Assembly: GCA_005799265.1 (NCBI GenBank)
Contig: SYHD01000084.1
Coordinates: forward strand, 1 to 64,000
DNA length: 64,000 nucleotides
Direction of reading: 5' to 3'
From: Planctomycetia bacterium
Lineage (GTDB): Bacteria; Planctomycetota; Planctomycetia; Gemmatales; Gemmataceae
The notes below the pieces were generated by a model. That model did no database searches. It worked only from the letters and a program-made list of their open reading frames with translations, and was not told where the DNA came from. Position 1 is the stretch's first letter. Each line of letters opens with the position of its first letter. The position numbers and the translations under genes are program-made. Below, one piece after another: positions 18,870 to 28,346 of this stretch.

Positions 18870-19389
18870 CGGTTTCCTCAGAAATCCTGGTGAGGCTCGA
18901 CTTGCCGAGGACCTTTCAATCGATCATATCCATTCCATGCGGGCAATGAAAGGAGACCCCCAAGCTTCGATCTGGGCCAGAGTACGCCGGTACGGGAACG
19001 CAGGCAGAGGGAAAGCTTGCGTTCAGAGAGGCGTGAAATCCGTCGTTCCACCCCAGATCAATCAATACTCTATCGGCAATACAAATTATCCATCTTGCCG
19101 ATATTTTCCCGTTTTATAAGTTGATAACGCGTTCCAAAGCGATAAAATCGGTCAAGAGGTCTAAAAAAACCGTATCCTTCCCAAACTGCTGTTGACTCTT
19201 GTCTTGACTATCTTTACTATTCCTCAAAGACGGCGAAGTCGGAACGGTTTAACAGAGCGAATGAGCCATCATTCTCCCAACGGATGATAGGTTCTCATAC
19301 CTCGCAGCCCTACTTTGACTCCAGGCTCTCGAAGTTTTCCTAAATCTAGCGTGGGTTGGCTTCCCTTTTTTTTGCAGGAGGTTTGAACA

Positions 19390-20019
19390 ATGTATTCCGC
19401 AGTGTTGATGCTGGCTGTCATGGCCGGCAATGATTCGGTTGATTTCGGTGGTCGTAATCGCGGTTGCTCGACTGCAAGTAAAGCTTGCACGGCCAGCAAG
19501 ACCTGTGCTCGCAGCGGTGGCCATGGCCTCGGCCTGTTCAAGCATGGTTGCACGACCACGGCTCGGCCCGTCGCCACCGGTTGCGCCAAGTCTGGGCACG
19601 GTTGCGCCAAGTCCGGTCACGGTTTGTTCAGCGGCGGCCTGTTCAAGCGCGGTTGCTGCGGCACCACCGCCCCCAAGGCTGCCTGCACGACAGCGGCCCC
19701 GGCCAAGAAAGACATGCCCAAGGGCGAACCCGTTCCCGATCCGAAGCCCAAGAAGACCGTCTCCGCGCCGGCGACGATCATCGTCAACCTTCCCGCGAAT
19801 GCCCGTCTTATCGTAGACGGCAACCAGACGACCTCGACGGCTGAGATCCGTACTCTCGTCACCCCGAACCTCGACTTCGGCACCACGTACGCCTACACCA
19901 TGCGCGCCGAAATCGTCCGCGACGGCATCACCGTCGAAGAAACGCAGATCGTGAATGTCGTTGGCGGCCAGACCTCCAACGTCCGTTTCAATTTCACCCA
20001 GACCGTCGCGAGCCGCTAG
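19390..20019 (+). CDS. TIGR03000 domain-containing protein with Cys/Gly/His-rich N-terminal repeats
   Basis: ATIIVNLPANARLIVDGNQTTSTAEIRTLVTPNLDFGTTYAYTMRAEIVRDG...VVGGQTSNVRFNF. Confidence 0.85.
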   Translation: MYSAVLMLAVMAGNDSVDFGGRNRGCSTASKACTASKTCARSGGHGLGLFKHGCTTTARPVATGCAKSGHGCAKSGHGLFSGGLFKRGCCGTTAPKAACTTAAPAKKDMPKGEPVPDPKPKKTVSAPATIIVNLPANARLIVDGNQTTSTAEIRTLVTPNLDFGTTYAYTMRAEIVRDGITVEETQIVNVVGGQTSNVRFNFTQTVASR

Positions 20020-20108
20020 AGCGATGGCGGCGCGAGCATAGTTCCCGCCTGGAGCATGCTTTCGTCGGTTTCGTTCCGTGGGCAAGAGATGTTTTGGCAC
20101 AGATGAAG

Positions 20109-20141
20109 GGGAGGACCACTTTGGTTCTCCCTTTTTTTTTC
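20109..20141 (+). terminator. Rho-independent terminator
   Basis: ggggaggaccactttggttctccctttttttttc stem plus T-run after the TIGR03000 gene. Confidence 0.7.
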
Positions 20142-20190
20142 GCCCTGTTTAGCCGCGGCGCGCAGAGCCGCGCGGGTCCACGACCCCCGG

Positions 20191-20796
20191 CTAAACCAAG
20201 TCCATGAAACGCCGATAATCCTCCGGCGTATCCAAATCCCTTAACACCTCGTCGCTTGGCCAATCCATTTCGCGTGTCGCGCCAGTGTGCTGGCGAATAT
20301 ATGTGTTCAAGCCGACCCCGCTCGCCAGCTTGCGAATGCCCGCGATATGCGCCCAGCTTAGCCAGGTCGGATGCCCGCGGCGCCCTTGATGCGTGGGGAC
20401 CACAATCGTCGCCTCCGGGTTTCCCTGAGCCGAGATCAAGATGGCCCGCACGATCTCGGCGTCCACGGTCGGATGATCCGCAGGCAAGAGCAGCCAGCCG
20501 TCGTCGCTGCGCGGTTGCAAGCGTTCCTCGATCCATGCCAATCCGCAGAGACAACTCGCCCGCATGTCCGGGGTGTCCTCCGTGAGCCGAACGACGTGCG
20601 CCCCTGCTTTCGATGCGATCTGCACCAGCGCATCCGCGTCGGGCGCCGCCACCACGACGACCTCGTCAACTCCGGCGGAGCGAACCGCCGACACGACGCG
20701 CTCAAGGACGGTCTGTTCGCCCAGCGGCAAGAGCAGTTTCGGCCGCCCCATCCGCTGGCTCTTCCCGGCCGCGGGGATCAATCCGAATGTTCGCAT
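20191..20796 (-). CDS. MobA-like NTP transferase (molybdenum cofactor cytidylyltransferase family)
   Basis: LIPAAGKSQRMGRPKLLLPLG, LLLPADHPTVD, HQGRRGHP. Confidence 0.85.
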   Translation of the reverse strand: MRTFGLIPAAGKSQRMGRPKLLLPLGEQTVLERVVSAVRSAGVDEVVVVAAPDADALVQIASKAGAHVVRLTEDTPDMRASCLCGLAWIEERLQPRSDDGWLLLPADHPTVDAEIVRAILISAQGNPEATIVVPTHQGRRGHPTWLSWAHIAGIRKLASGVGLNTYIRQHTGATREMDWPSDEVLRDLDTPEDYRRFMDLV

Positions 20797-20819
20797 CGTC
20801 GCTCCGTTCGCCACGATTC

Positions 20820-20879
20820 TTGTGGTCCGGTCACTCCATGACCGGCTATTCTTCCGGTCACGGAGTGACCGGACCACAA
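20820..20879. repeat. Near-perfect hairpin (arms ttgtggtccggtcactcc[a/g]tgaccgg)
   Basis: One mismatch across about 25-bp arms, loop ctattctt. Confidence 0.85.
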
Positions 20880-20947
20880 TTGCACCAACGCGCCGCCGTT
20901 TACGTCGGGGCCTGTTTACCGTACCATCATCATAAAGGAGCCTGGCC

Positions 20948-21502
20948 ATGAATCTCTACGACAAATACAAACTTGGTCTGACCTCTCGTGACTTCCTGCA
21001 GCGCTATGCGAGCGACGCACACAAGCCGCGCTGGGCGCAGATGTTCGAACAAGTCGCCCTCACCGAGGCGCAGAAGACCCTCTTGAAGTCGTTCAAACGT
21101 GTAACGCCGGCGTTGTGCCTGGCCGGCGCGTGGTGCGGCGATTGCATCAATCAATGCCCAATCTTCGAGCACTTCGCCGCCGTGGCTCCCGTCATCCAGA
21201 TACGCTATATCGACCGCGATGAGCACGCCGACGTCCAGCAAGCGTTGCAAATCTGCGGCGGCAATCGCGTTCCTGTCGTCGTCTTTTTTACCGAGGATGG
21301 ACACGAAGTCGCGCGCTACGGTGAACGCACTCTCAGCAAATATCGCGCTCTAATGAAAGATCAGGCCGGCGCGACGTGTCCCACGGGCATCGGTACGGAT
21401 GGTCTCTTGCCCCAGGTGACGCAGGATTGGTTGAACGAATTCGAACGCGTGCAATGGATTCTGCGTTTGTCGCCGCGTTTGCGCAAGATTCATAACGATT
21501 AA
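20948..21502 (+). CDS. Thioredoxin-family protein
   Basis: GAWCGDCINQCP active site region, RVPVVVFFTEDG. Confidence 0.75.
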   Translation: MNLYDKYKLGLTSRDFLQRYASDAHKPRWAQMFEQVALTEAQKTLLKSFKRVTPALCLAGAWCGDCINQCPIFEHFAAVAPVIQIRYIDRDEHADVQQALQICGGNRVPVVVFFTEDGHEVARYGERTLSKYRALMKDQAGATCPTGIGTDGLLPQVTQDWLNEFERVQWILRLSPRLRKIHND

Positions 21503-21514
21503 AGTTCCGATCTC

Positions 21515-21570
21515 GCCGCTTGCGGCTTGGCGCTCGCCATTCGCCGCGCGAACGCTAAACCACAAGCGGC
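21515..21570. repeat. Dispersed palindromic element (copy R3), ends about 20 bp before ATG
   Basis: gccgcttgcggcttggcgctcgc...gcgaacgctaaaccacaagcggc. Confidence 0.8.
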
Positions 21571-21590
21571 AAAACGACTCGAGGTCCACC

Positions 21591-22658
21591 ATGCGCCGCT
21601 TCCTTGGTTTCTCACTCGTTCTGCTAATCCCTTTCTTTGTCCAGGCTCAAGACGCCCCCAAATACGCGCCCGCCGAACAGGTCCGCGCGTCCTTCAAGAA
21701 ACTCCTCGACCGCCCCAAAGTCCCGCTTGACGCAAAGGTCGTCTCGAAGAAGCGCCACACCGACGGCTCGGACCACGAATTCCTCACCTTCGCGTCCGAG
21801 AAAAAAGCCGACGGCTCCATCGAACGCGTGCCGACCTTCATCAAGCACCCGGCCAAAGCCAAGGGCAAGCTCCCCGCTGTCATCGTCCTGCACGGCACCG
21901 GCGGCTCCATCAACAACGCCGGCGTCATGAGCTTCATCAATGATCTCGCCAGCCGCAACATCATCGGCATTGCGATTGATGCCCGCTATCACGGCAGCCG
22001 CGTCGAGAAGGGCGGGACCACGTATCAGCAGGCCATCGCCAAGGCCTGGAAGGCCAAGCCCGGCGAGACGATGGAGCATCCCTTTTACTACGACACCGTC
22101 TACGATCTCTGGCGCCTCGTCGATTATCTTGAAACCCGCGACGACATCGACACGAAAAACCTCGGCATGATCGGCTTCAGCATGGGCGGCATCCAAACCT
22201 ACCTGGCCGCGTCCGTCGATCAACGCATCAAGGTCGCCGTCCCCGCGATCGGCGTACAGAGCTTCCGCTGGAGCCTCGAGAACGAGCAATGGCAAGGTCG
22301 GGCGAACACCATCAAGCTCGCCCATCAGGAAGCCGCCAAGGACCTCGGCGAAAAAGAGATCAATCAAAAAGTCTGCCGCGTGCTGTGGAACAAGATCATC
22401 CCCGGCATCACAGACGATTACGATTGCCCGAGCATGCTGCGTCTGTTCGCCGGCCGGCCGCTGATGATAGTAAGTGGAACCAAGGACGGGAATTGTCCCT
22501 ATGGCGGCGCCAAGATCGCGATCGCGTCGGTAGAGAAGGCCTACAAGGACGCCGGCGCCGCGGAGCGTTTGAGCGTGCTCGTCGAGGAAGTCGGCCACAC
22601 GGTGACCGCGAAGCAACGCACGGCCGCGCTGGATTGGTTCGAGAAATGGCTCAAATAA
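21591..22658 (+). CDS. Secreted alpha/beta hydrolase (dienelactone hydrolase-like)
   Basis: Signal peptide; LHGTGGS oxyanion, GFSMGG nucleophile elbow. Confidence 0.85.
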   Translation: MRRFLGFSLVLLIPFFVQAQDAPKYAPAEQVRASFKKLLDRPKVPLDAKVVSKKRHTDGSDHEFLTFASEKKADGSIERVPTFIKHPAKAKGKLPAVIVLHGTGGSINNAGVMSFINDLASRNIIGIAIDARYHGSRVEKGGTTYQQAIAKAWKAKPGETMEHPFYYDTVYDLWRLVDYLETRDDIDTKNLGMIGFSMGGIQTYLAASVDQRIKVAVPAIGVQSFRWSLENEQWQGRANTIKLAHQEAAKDLGEKEINQKVCRVLWNKIIPGITDDYDCPSMLRLFAGRPLMIVSGTKDGNCPYGGAKIAIASVEKAYKDAGAAERLSVLVEEVGHTVTAKQRTAALDWFEKWLK

Positions 22659-22683
22659 GCCGGAACCGGTTTGGAGATCCCCC

Positions 22684-23655
22684 ATGCTCCGTTGGCGCCT
22701 GTTCGGCATCAGTTTCTGCATTGAGCCGTCGTTCTGGCTCATGAACGCGTTATGGGCGTACATTTTGTACGTGCCGTTGATGGGGCCGCGCGAGCGTGGC
22801 CAGCTCATTACCCGTGAGCTCCTGTTAATGATGCTGCTCTGGGTTCTCTGCATGCTCGTTACCGTCATGGTTCACGAACTCGGGCATGCCATCACGGGGC
22901 GCATCTTTGGACAGGTTGGCAATATCACCCTAACCGGCCTGGGGGGACAGGCGGTCGGCGGTTACGGGGCACTGGCCCCCTGGCAACGCATCCTCACGAT
23001 ATTCGCCGGGCCGGGCGCCGGTTTCCTTTTCGTGGCCGTCATTGTTGCTCTCGACGGCAGATCGTGGAATTTTTGCATGGAGTGGTTGGAGCTCACCTTG
23101 CAGATGCCGATCTTCGACGCTCTCAAATGCAAGTGGAATCTCATCGACAAGATCAACCCGCTGCTGCGCAGGGGCGATTCCCCTGTCTACATCCTGGTGA
23201 TGCTGCTTCTCTTCATGATGAATCTATTCCTCAACATCATGAACCTCTTGCCCATCATTCCGATGGATGGCGGCATGATCTTCAAGGAAATCTGCTGCCT
23301 GGTCGCGCCGCGCGCCGGGCTGAAATTTGCATTTGGCTGGTCGTTCTTGCTGGCCGCCGGCTGCACGGTTTACCTGCTGGTGGTCGTGCTCGAGCAATAC
23401 AAGTTCATCGGCAAGATAGGCTTGTACTATCCGTTTGCGTTACCCGAATTCAGCTTGCTGATTTTCGCGTCGTTGGCGTACCAATCGCTGCAAACCTTTC
23501 GGCAACTTTCGATAATGGAGCGGCATGCGGCCTACATGCAGGGTGACGATATGTCCGGCCCGCGGCGCCTGTCGCACGGGGTCGTCGAGGTTGAACCGAA
23601 GGACCCGGATGACTTTGCACCGCGGGCGCCGGGCAGCGAACGGCCACGCCGCTAA
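22684..23655 (+). CDS. Site-2 protease (M50) family protein
   Basis: VHELGHAITG HExxH motif, LLPIIPMDGG. Confidence 0.85.
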   Translation: MLRWRLFGISFCIEPSFWLMNALWAYILYVPLMGPRERGQLITRELLLMMLLWVLCMLVTVMVHELGHAITGRIFGQVGNITLTGLGGQAVGGYGALAPWQRILTIFAGPGAGFLFVAVIVALDGRSWNFCMEWLELTLQMPIFDALKCKWNLIDKINPLLRRGDSPVYILVMLLLFMMNLFLNIMNLLPIIPMDGGMIFKEICCLVAPRAGLKFAFGWSFLLAAGCTVYLLVVVLEQYKFIGKIGLYYPFALPEFSLLIFASLAYQSLQTFRQLSIMERHAAYMQGDDMSGPRRLSHGVVEVEPKDPDDFAPRAPGSERPRR

Positions 23656-23691
23656 AGTGGACATGCTGTAAGTGTCAAGCCGCAAGCGGCA

Positions 23692-24831
23692 TCACGTTGC
23701 CGCCGCGTAGCGATGCGTCGGCGTCGGCCGGCCGGGACGGAAGCTCTGTGTCTTCGCCTCCGCCGGCTGTGCGCCGCGTTCAGCGCACACCGTTTGTATC
23801 ACCTTCTCGACGTGCTCGCGCAGGATCGCCGGATCGATGGCGACGCGGGCGTTCACGATCAGGTCCGTCTCCTTCACCTGACAGCGCGACGGCAACGACA
23901 ACGTCGCCACGCCGTCCGAGCTGACGAGATTGGCGACGCCGAAGAAGCCTTCCCAGAGCCCGATCGCCTTCAGGTGCGCCACCTCCGCGCCGGTGCCCTT
24001 GAGCGAGCCTTGCAGACGCGTCACCACGTCGAGCAAGAATTGATCGAGATCAAACGCGTTCGCCGCCGAAACGCGCACGCTGGTGTTGAGCCAGCCCAGC
24101 TCCGCTTCCCCCTCGGCGTAGACGTCGTAGTCGATATCGAGGATCTTGCGGCCAAAAGCGCCTTGCTGATTGAGCAATTCATGGACGGCATCGAAACCGG
24201 CGCCGGTCTTGGCGGAGACGCGCAGCACGGGCACGCCCGGGTGCTGTTTACCGACGAGCCCAACGATCTCGTCGATCTGGCTCGGCGTCAGCTCGTCGAT
24301 GCGATTGAGTAGGATGGCGTCCGCCTCTTCGAGCTGCTTCTTGAAGATGTACGCGGCTTTAGGTGAAAACCCTGATGTTCCCCCCCCTCCCTTTCCGGGA
24401 GAGGGGTTGGGGGTGAGGGATTCTCGAAGAATCTTCAGGCCATGACTCGGCTTGAAAAGGACGGGATATGGCGCGACGGAAAAACGCGCGCCGTAGAGGT
24501 CCTTCAACGGCTGCACGACGGTCGCGACCAGATCGGTGCAGCTGCCGACCGGCTCCGCCAAGATCACGTCGGGCTGCTGGGCCGTTTCGAGCGAGCCGAC
24601 CTTGTCGATGAGGTCGGTGAACTTGCAGCAAAAGCACGCACCGGCGACCTCCTCGACGGGGAAGCCCTGTTCGCGCAGCGTGTGCGTGTCGACGAGGTCC
24701 TCGGCCTGGTCATTGGTGACGATGCCGACGCGCCGGCCTTGCGTCATGAAGTGCCGCGCCAGCCGGGCCATCGCGGTGGTCTTGCCCGCGCCCAGGAAAC
24801 CGCCGAGCATGATGAAACGTATGGTGGTCAT
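23692..24831 (-). CDS. CobW/HypB/UreG-type (COG0523-like) GTP-binding protein
   Basis: [12 protein letters not shown] Walker [10 protein letters not shown] (CxCC metal site), LLNRIDEL. Confidence 0.85.
   Translation of the reverse strand: MTTIRFIMLGGFLGAGKTTAMARLARHFMTQGRRVGIVTNDQAEDLVDTHTLREQGFPVEEVAGACFCCKFTDLIDKVGSLETAQQPDVILAEPVGSCTDLVATVVQPLKDLYGARFSVAPYPVLFKPSHGLKILRESLTPNPSPGKGGGGTSGFSPKAAYIFKKQLEEADAILLNRIDELTPSQIDEIVGLVGKQHPGVPVLRVSAKTGAGFDAVHELLNQQGAFGRKILDIDYDVYAEGEAELGWLNTSVRVSAANAFDLDQFLLDVVTRLQGSLKGTGAEVAHLKAIGLWEGFFGVANLVSSDGVATLSLPSRCQVKETDLIVNARVAIDPAILREHVEKVIQTVCAERGAQPAEAKTQSFRPGRPTPTHRYAAAT
24377..24420. repeat. G/C-strand-biased repeat inserted in-frame in the GTPase gene (encodes [13 protein letters not shown])
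   Basis: ccccccctccctttccgggagaggggttgggggtgaggg, the widespread [10 protein letters not shown] type intergenic repeat. Confidence 0.75.
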
Positions 24832-24920
24832 GATCGTTCTCGCCTAAAACGGAAGGAATCGCGTGAGAACGTATTGTACATGCGTTTGAATGATCCGACG
24901 CGATGGGGTAGACTGTTTCT

Positions 24921-24973
24921 GCCGCTTGCGGCTTAGCGCTCGCAGGCGAACACGCGCGCTAGGCCGCAAGCGG
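24921..24973. repeat. Dispersed palindromic element (copy R4), ends 9 bp before ATG
   Basis: gccgcttgcggcttagcgctcgc...gcgcgctaggccgcaagcgg. Confidence 0.8.
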
Positions 24974-24982
24974 TTGATCATT

Positions 24983-25918
24983 ATGCCCGCATCCCCTCCC
25001 ACCATCGGCTGTCTTGCACAAGTCGCGTGTACCTGGGAAGTGCTCGCGCGCAAGGCGGGCAATGTCTGTCCGGGGCGCGAGTTTCCCGACCTCACTGTCA
25101 ACGATTTTCTCGTCAGCGCCGCCGCGATTGCGCCGATCCTGAATGAGGCGCCGACGCAGCCGCTTGGCGTCACGATCTTGCGCGCCATCGAGGCGACGCG
25201 CCGGGTAGTCAAGACCAACACCAACCTGGGTATCGTGCTCCTGTTGGCGCCGTTGGCGTCGGTCCCGCTCGGGGAGCCGCTTTGCTCCGGCCTGTCCAGG
25301 GTGCTCGAACAGACGACCGTGGAGGACGCACGCAACGTCTTCACGGCGATTCGGCTCGCGAAGCCGGGCGGACTCGGAACGGTGCAGGAGGCGGACGTTT
25401 ACGACGAGCCGACGCTGCCATTGCGCGACGTGATGGCGTTGGCCAACGAGCGCGACCTGATCGCGGCTCAGTACGAGGACGGTTTTCTATTCGTCTTCAA
25501 TCAGGTGCTGCCGCAGCTGGCACGGCGCGTCGAGCAATACAAAAATATTGAAAGGGCCATCGTCGAAACGCAGATGGAGGTCTTGCGCATCGCGTGTGAC
25601 AGCCACATTCACCGCAAGCTCGGCAGCGTGGCCGCGACGGAAGTGAAGCTGGCGGCACAAGCGATCGGGGGCTTGGAAACGCCGGCGGGCCGCCGCGCCT
25701 TCGGCGAATTTGACGCCTGGCTGCGTGCGGACAATCACGCGCGCAATCCCGGCACGACGGCAGACCTGATCGCCGCCGGCCTCTTCGCGGCCCTGCGCGA
25801 GAAGCGCATCGCCATCGATGCGCCGTTCGTGTGGGAGGATCATCCGTTTTCAACCGCAGACGAACACGGCGCGGCTGAGCCGCAACTGAAACGAGGAAAA
25901 GATTGCTCCCGGGAATAG
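24983..25918 (+). CDS. Triphosphoribosyl-dephospho-CoA synthase family (CitG/MdcB-like)
   Basis: KAGNVCPGREF, TNTNLGIVLLLAPLA, KPGGLGTVQEADV, KxG...NPGTTADLIAAGLF. Confidence 0.85.
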   Translation: MPASPPTIGCLAQVACTWEVLARKAGNVCPGREFPDLTVNDFLVSAAAIAPILNEAPTQPLGVTILRAIEATRRVVKTNTNLGIVLLLAPLASVPLGEPLCSGLSRVLEQTTVEDARNVFTAIRLAKPGGLGTVQEADVYDEPTLPLRDVMALANERDLIAAQYEDGFLFVFNQVLPQLARRVEQYKNIERAIVETQMEVLRIACDSHIHRKLGSVAATEVKLAAQAIGGLETPAGRRAFGEFDAWLRADNHARNPGTTADLIAAGLFAALREKRIAIDAPFVWEDHPFSTADEHGAAEPQLKRGKDCSRE

Positions 25919-25961
25919 ATTGGGAAGTATCTCGCAACCAGATCCAAACCAAGGAGCAATG

Positions 25962-26150
25962 ATGGATTCTTTGGTACGACCTTTCGGGCATCTCGTCGCG
26001 GGAGTCTTGTGCGGTCTGGACAAGTTGCGGTTTCGCGGCAGTAAGCGGCAGATGTGCCATGTGACGGGAATGATGAGCTGGCTAGGGGCCATGCGGATTC
26101 TCCTGAACGATAAGGATAAGCTGCCGGGGCCGCCTGCAACACCTTCATGC
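25962..26150 (+). pseudogene. N-terminal fragment of a multicopy transposase-like family (GVLxGxDxLxxRGxxR type)
   Basis: MDSLVRPFGHLVAGVLCGLDKLRFRGSKRQMCHVTGMMSWLGAMRILLNDKDKL then no recognisable continuation; recognition is from memory of the family. Confidence 0.35.
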
Positions 26151-26214
26151 CGCGCGAAACCAGAATGGCGGCCCCGGTCAGCTTCATCCGTTGGTTCGGC
26201 GGCGCTACGCGATG

Positions 26215-26640
26215 TCACGACCACGGCGAAAGTTCGTCAACCGAAACTTTGTCATCCTTGCCATCGGGAAACATAACTCGGTGGTTTTTCTCGCCGCGGT
26301 TGAGGATGCACACTGGAATTGTTCGCCCAGAGCGGGTCCACGCCATTACCTCACGTTGGCCTCGCGCCACGTTTCGCTCGTCCAAGCGAGCATGGAGCTG
26401 ATTCAATTGTTCGTCCTGCACTACCGTGAGTTCGGATTGAAGCCGTGTGTTCTCGCTGGTTTGCTTCCCAAGTTCTGCTTCAAGAGAACGAATGGTCTTC
26501 CGCAAAGGGGCGTCGCTTCGGCGGCGAAGCGCCCAACAGGCGGTAAAACCGAGCACGAGCCCAGTGACCAAGGCGCCCACACGGTGAGGCTCCCACTGGA
26601 AAAGTTCTTCAACGAACTTACCGATGTCGAAAGGACCCAT
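26215..26640 (-). CDS. Small membrane-anchored coiled-coil protein
   Basis: GALVTGLVLGFTACWAL TM segment followed by SLEAELGKQTSENTRLQSELTVV. Confidence 0.5.
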   Translation of the reverse strand: MGPFDIGKFVEELFQWEPHRVGALVTGLVLGFTACWALRRRSDAPLRKTIRSLEAELGKQTSENTRLQSELTVVQDEQLNQLHARLDERNVARGQREVMAWTRSGRTIPVCILNRGEKNHRVMFPDGKDDKVSVDELSPWS

Positions 26641-26669
26641 CGCGCCTCCACAAGCGGGTTGAGGCCGGC

Positions 26670-27170
26670 TTAACGTAAGAATGGCTTTTGCCATGCACCG
26701 TCTCGAAACGTGAAATTGTCGATGGCAAACTCCCTGGAGTCGCGCTCGCCCGTGATGTTGTGGACTCTAGCACACTTGATTGCAGCCACGAACTGGTTGG
26801 GCACCATTTTGCCTTCTTTGTCGTATTTCTGCACGACTCGGAGGACTTCCATGCTTTGGATTTTATATCCCACCGCCCAGATCCCGATTGTCCCGCCCAA
26901 CAAGTCATTGAGAGATTGGCCACCCAGGCAGCGGTCAATCCGGGCTTGAAGCTCTTCCCGAGCCTCCTTAGCAGTTTTCTCCGTTCCCTTTGGCTCTGTG
27001 GGGGTAGGCTTGCTTTCTTCCGGCGTCTTCTTGGGCAGTTGTTCCGCCACCGGCGGGCTCTTTTGGGCGACCGGCTTTGAATCTGGATTGGGCTCGCTTT
27101 TCTTATCTGGTGAAGAGTTCGAGCAACCGACAAGCGCCGCCGCAAAGACGAAGCAAAGGCATCGGGTCAT
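26670..27170 (-). CDS. Lipoprotein of unknown function
   Basis: Lipobox ALVGC, low-complexity Pro/Lys/Glu linker. Confidence 0.6.
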   Translation of the reverse strand: MTRCLCFVFAAALVGCSNSSPDKKSEPNPDSKPVAQKSPPVAEQLPKKTPEESKPTPTEPKGTEKTAKEAREELQARIDRCLGGQSLNDLLGGTIGIWAVGYKIQSMEVLRVVQKYDKEGKMVPNQFVAAIKCARVHNITGERDSREFAIDNFTFRDGAWQKPFLR

Positions 27171-27411
27171 GAGGTGCCCCTTTCTGGTGCTGAATGCGCT
27201 GCCGAACTTAAATTAGGGATGCGCACCGGCACTCTAACAAGGAAAACGGCACTCTAACACGGCTGCGCACGCTAATGCGGTCCAATGGAGCAGAATGGGG
27301 ATGCGCGGTCAAGCAAAAAAGAAAAACAGGTGATTTTCTTGTTGCAATCGATATGTGATCGTATGTGCACTTTTGAGAAGTAACACATTCTTCAATGGCG
27401 GGAGGCTCAAC

Positions 27412-27771
27412 ATGACTACAGCAACGGCTGGCAACAAGCAGGCGCCGCGCTTGCTCGAGCAGGTTCGGGCGGCGGCGCTTACCCGTTACGGGCGGCCGGA
27501 GCCGGGGGAGCGGTTTGTCAAATGGTCTCTGGCGTACATCCTGTTTCACAGCAAGCGGCATCCGCGCGAGTTGGGGCGGTCCGAAGCGGGACAGTATCTG
27601 GAGCACGTCGTCAAGAGCGAGAAGGATCCGCTGCGGTGTGTGGAGGCGGCGCGCGCGGCGCGCAAGGGGCCGGCGGGGGTGACGAGTCCGTTGGATGTGC
27701 TGGGCGATGTCGATGTCGAGGGACTGCGTGCGGCAGTAGCGCGGACGGAAATGGTAAATGGTAAATGGTAA
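27412..27771 (+). pseudogene. Integron/phage integrase N-terminal SAM-like (core-binding) domain fragment, ended by the 7-bp array
   Basis: RLLEQVRAAALTRYGRPEPGERFVKWSLAYILFHSKRHPRELGRSEAGQYLEHVVKSEK; stop codon provided by (AAATGGT)n. Confidence 0.6.
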
Positions 27772-27879
27772 ATGGTAAATGGTAAATGGTAAATGGTAAA
27801 TGGTAAATGGTAAATGGTAAATGGGGAATGGTAAATGGTAAATGGTAAATGGTAAATGGTAAATGGGGAATGGGCAATG
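27749..27879. repeat. 7-bp tandem repeat (AAATGGT), about 18.7 copies with few variants
   Basis: Directly read; interruptions aatgggg. Confidence 0.97.
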
Positions 27880-27917
27880 ATCGTGAGCGCGCTGGTGTTC
27901 GCCAAACGATGGCAATC

Positions 27918-27962
27918 AATCATTAGCCATTAACCATTAACCAATGTCCATTGACCATTTTC
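27918..27962. repeat. Short inverted-orientation 7-bp arm (CCATTAA)n facing the 27749 array
   Basis: cattagccattaaccattaaccaatgtccattgaccattttc. Confidence 0.85.
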
Positions 27963-27977
27963 TTTGAGAGGTGAATC

Positions 27978-28346
27978 ATGACTTCGGAAGAACTGTCCAC
28001 GCGATTGCTGAATTTTGCCGTCCGCGCGGGCAAAGTGGTCGATGCCTTGCCCGACACACGTTTGGGGCGACATATTGCTGGGCAACTCGTGCGCTGCGCG
28101 ACTTCGCCGCCGCCGAATTACGAGGAAGCGTGCGCTGCCGAGAGTCGCAACGACTTCATTCACAAACTTGCGATCGTCCTGAAAGAACTGCGCGAGACGC
28201 GCTGCTGGCTGCGCATGATCGTCAAAGGAGAGTTATTGCCCGAGGAACGACTGGAGCCTCTGCTGGATGAGGCGGAGCAACTACGGAAGATTATCGGGCA
28301 GTCGATCAACACGGCCAGAGAGAATCGAGATCGTGATAACAAATGA
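27978..28346 (+). CDS. Four-helix-bundle protein of the S23 / 23S rRNA intervening-sequence (IVP) family
   Basis: LGRHIAGQLVRCATSPPPNYEEACAAESRNDFIHKLAIVLKELRETRCWLRMI, hallmark of this family. Confidence 0.85.
   Translation: MTSEELSTRLLNFAVRAGKVVDALPDTRLGRHIAGQLVRCATSPPPNYEEACAAESRNDFIHKLAIVLKELRETRCWLRMIVKGELLPEERLEPLLDEAEQLRKIIGQSINTARENRDRDNK

Noticed and set aside
27546-27923. Minus-strand ORFs with (YHLPFTI)n
   Set aside because: Translation of the 7-bp tandem array in every frame, not a real peptide-repeat protein
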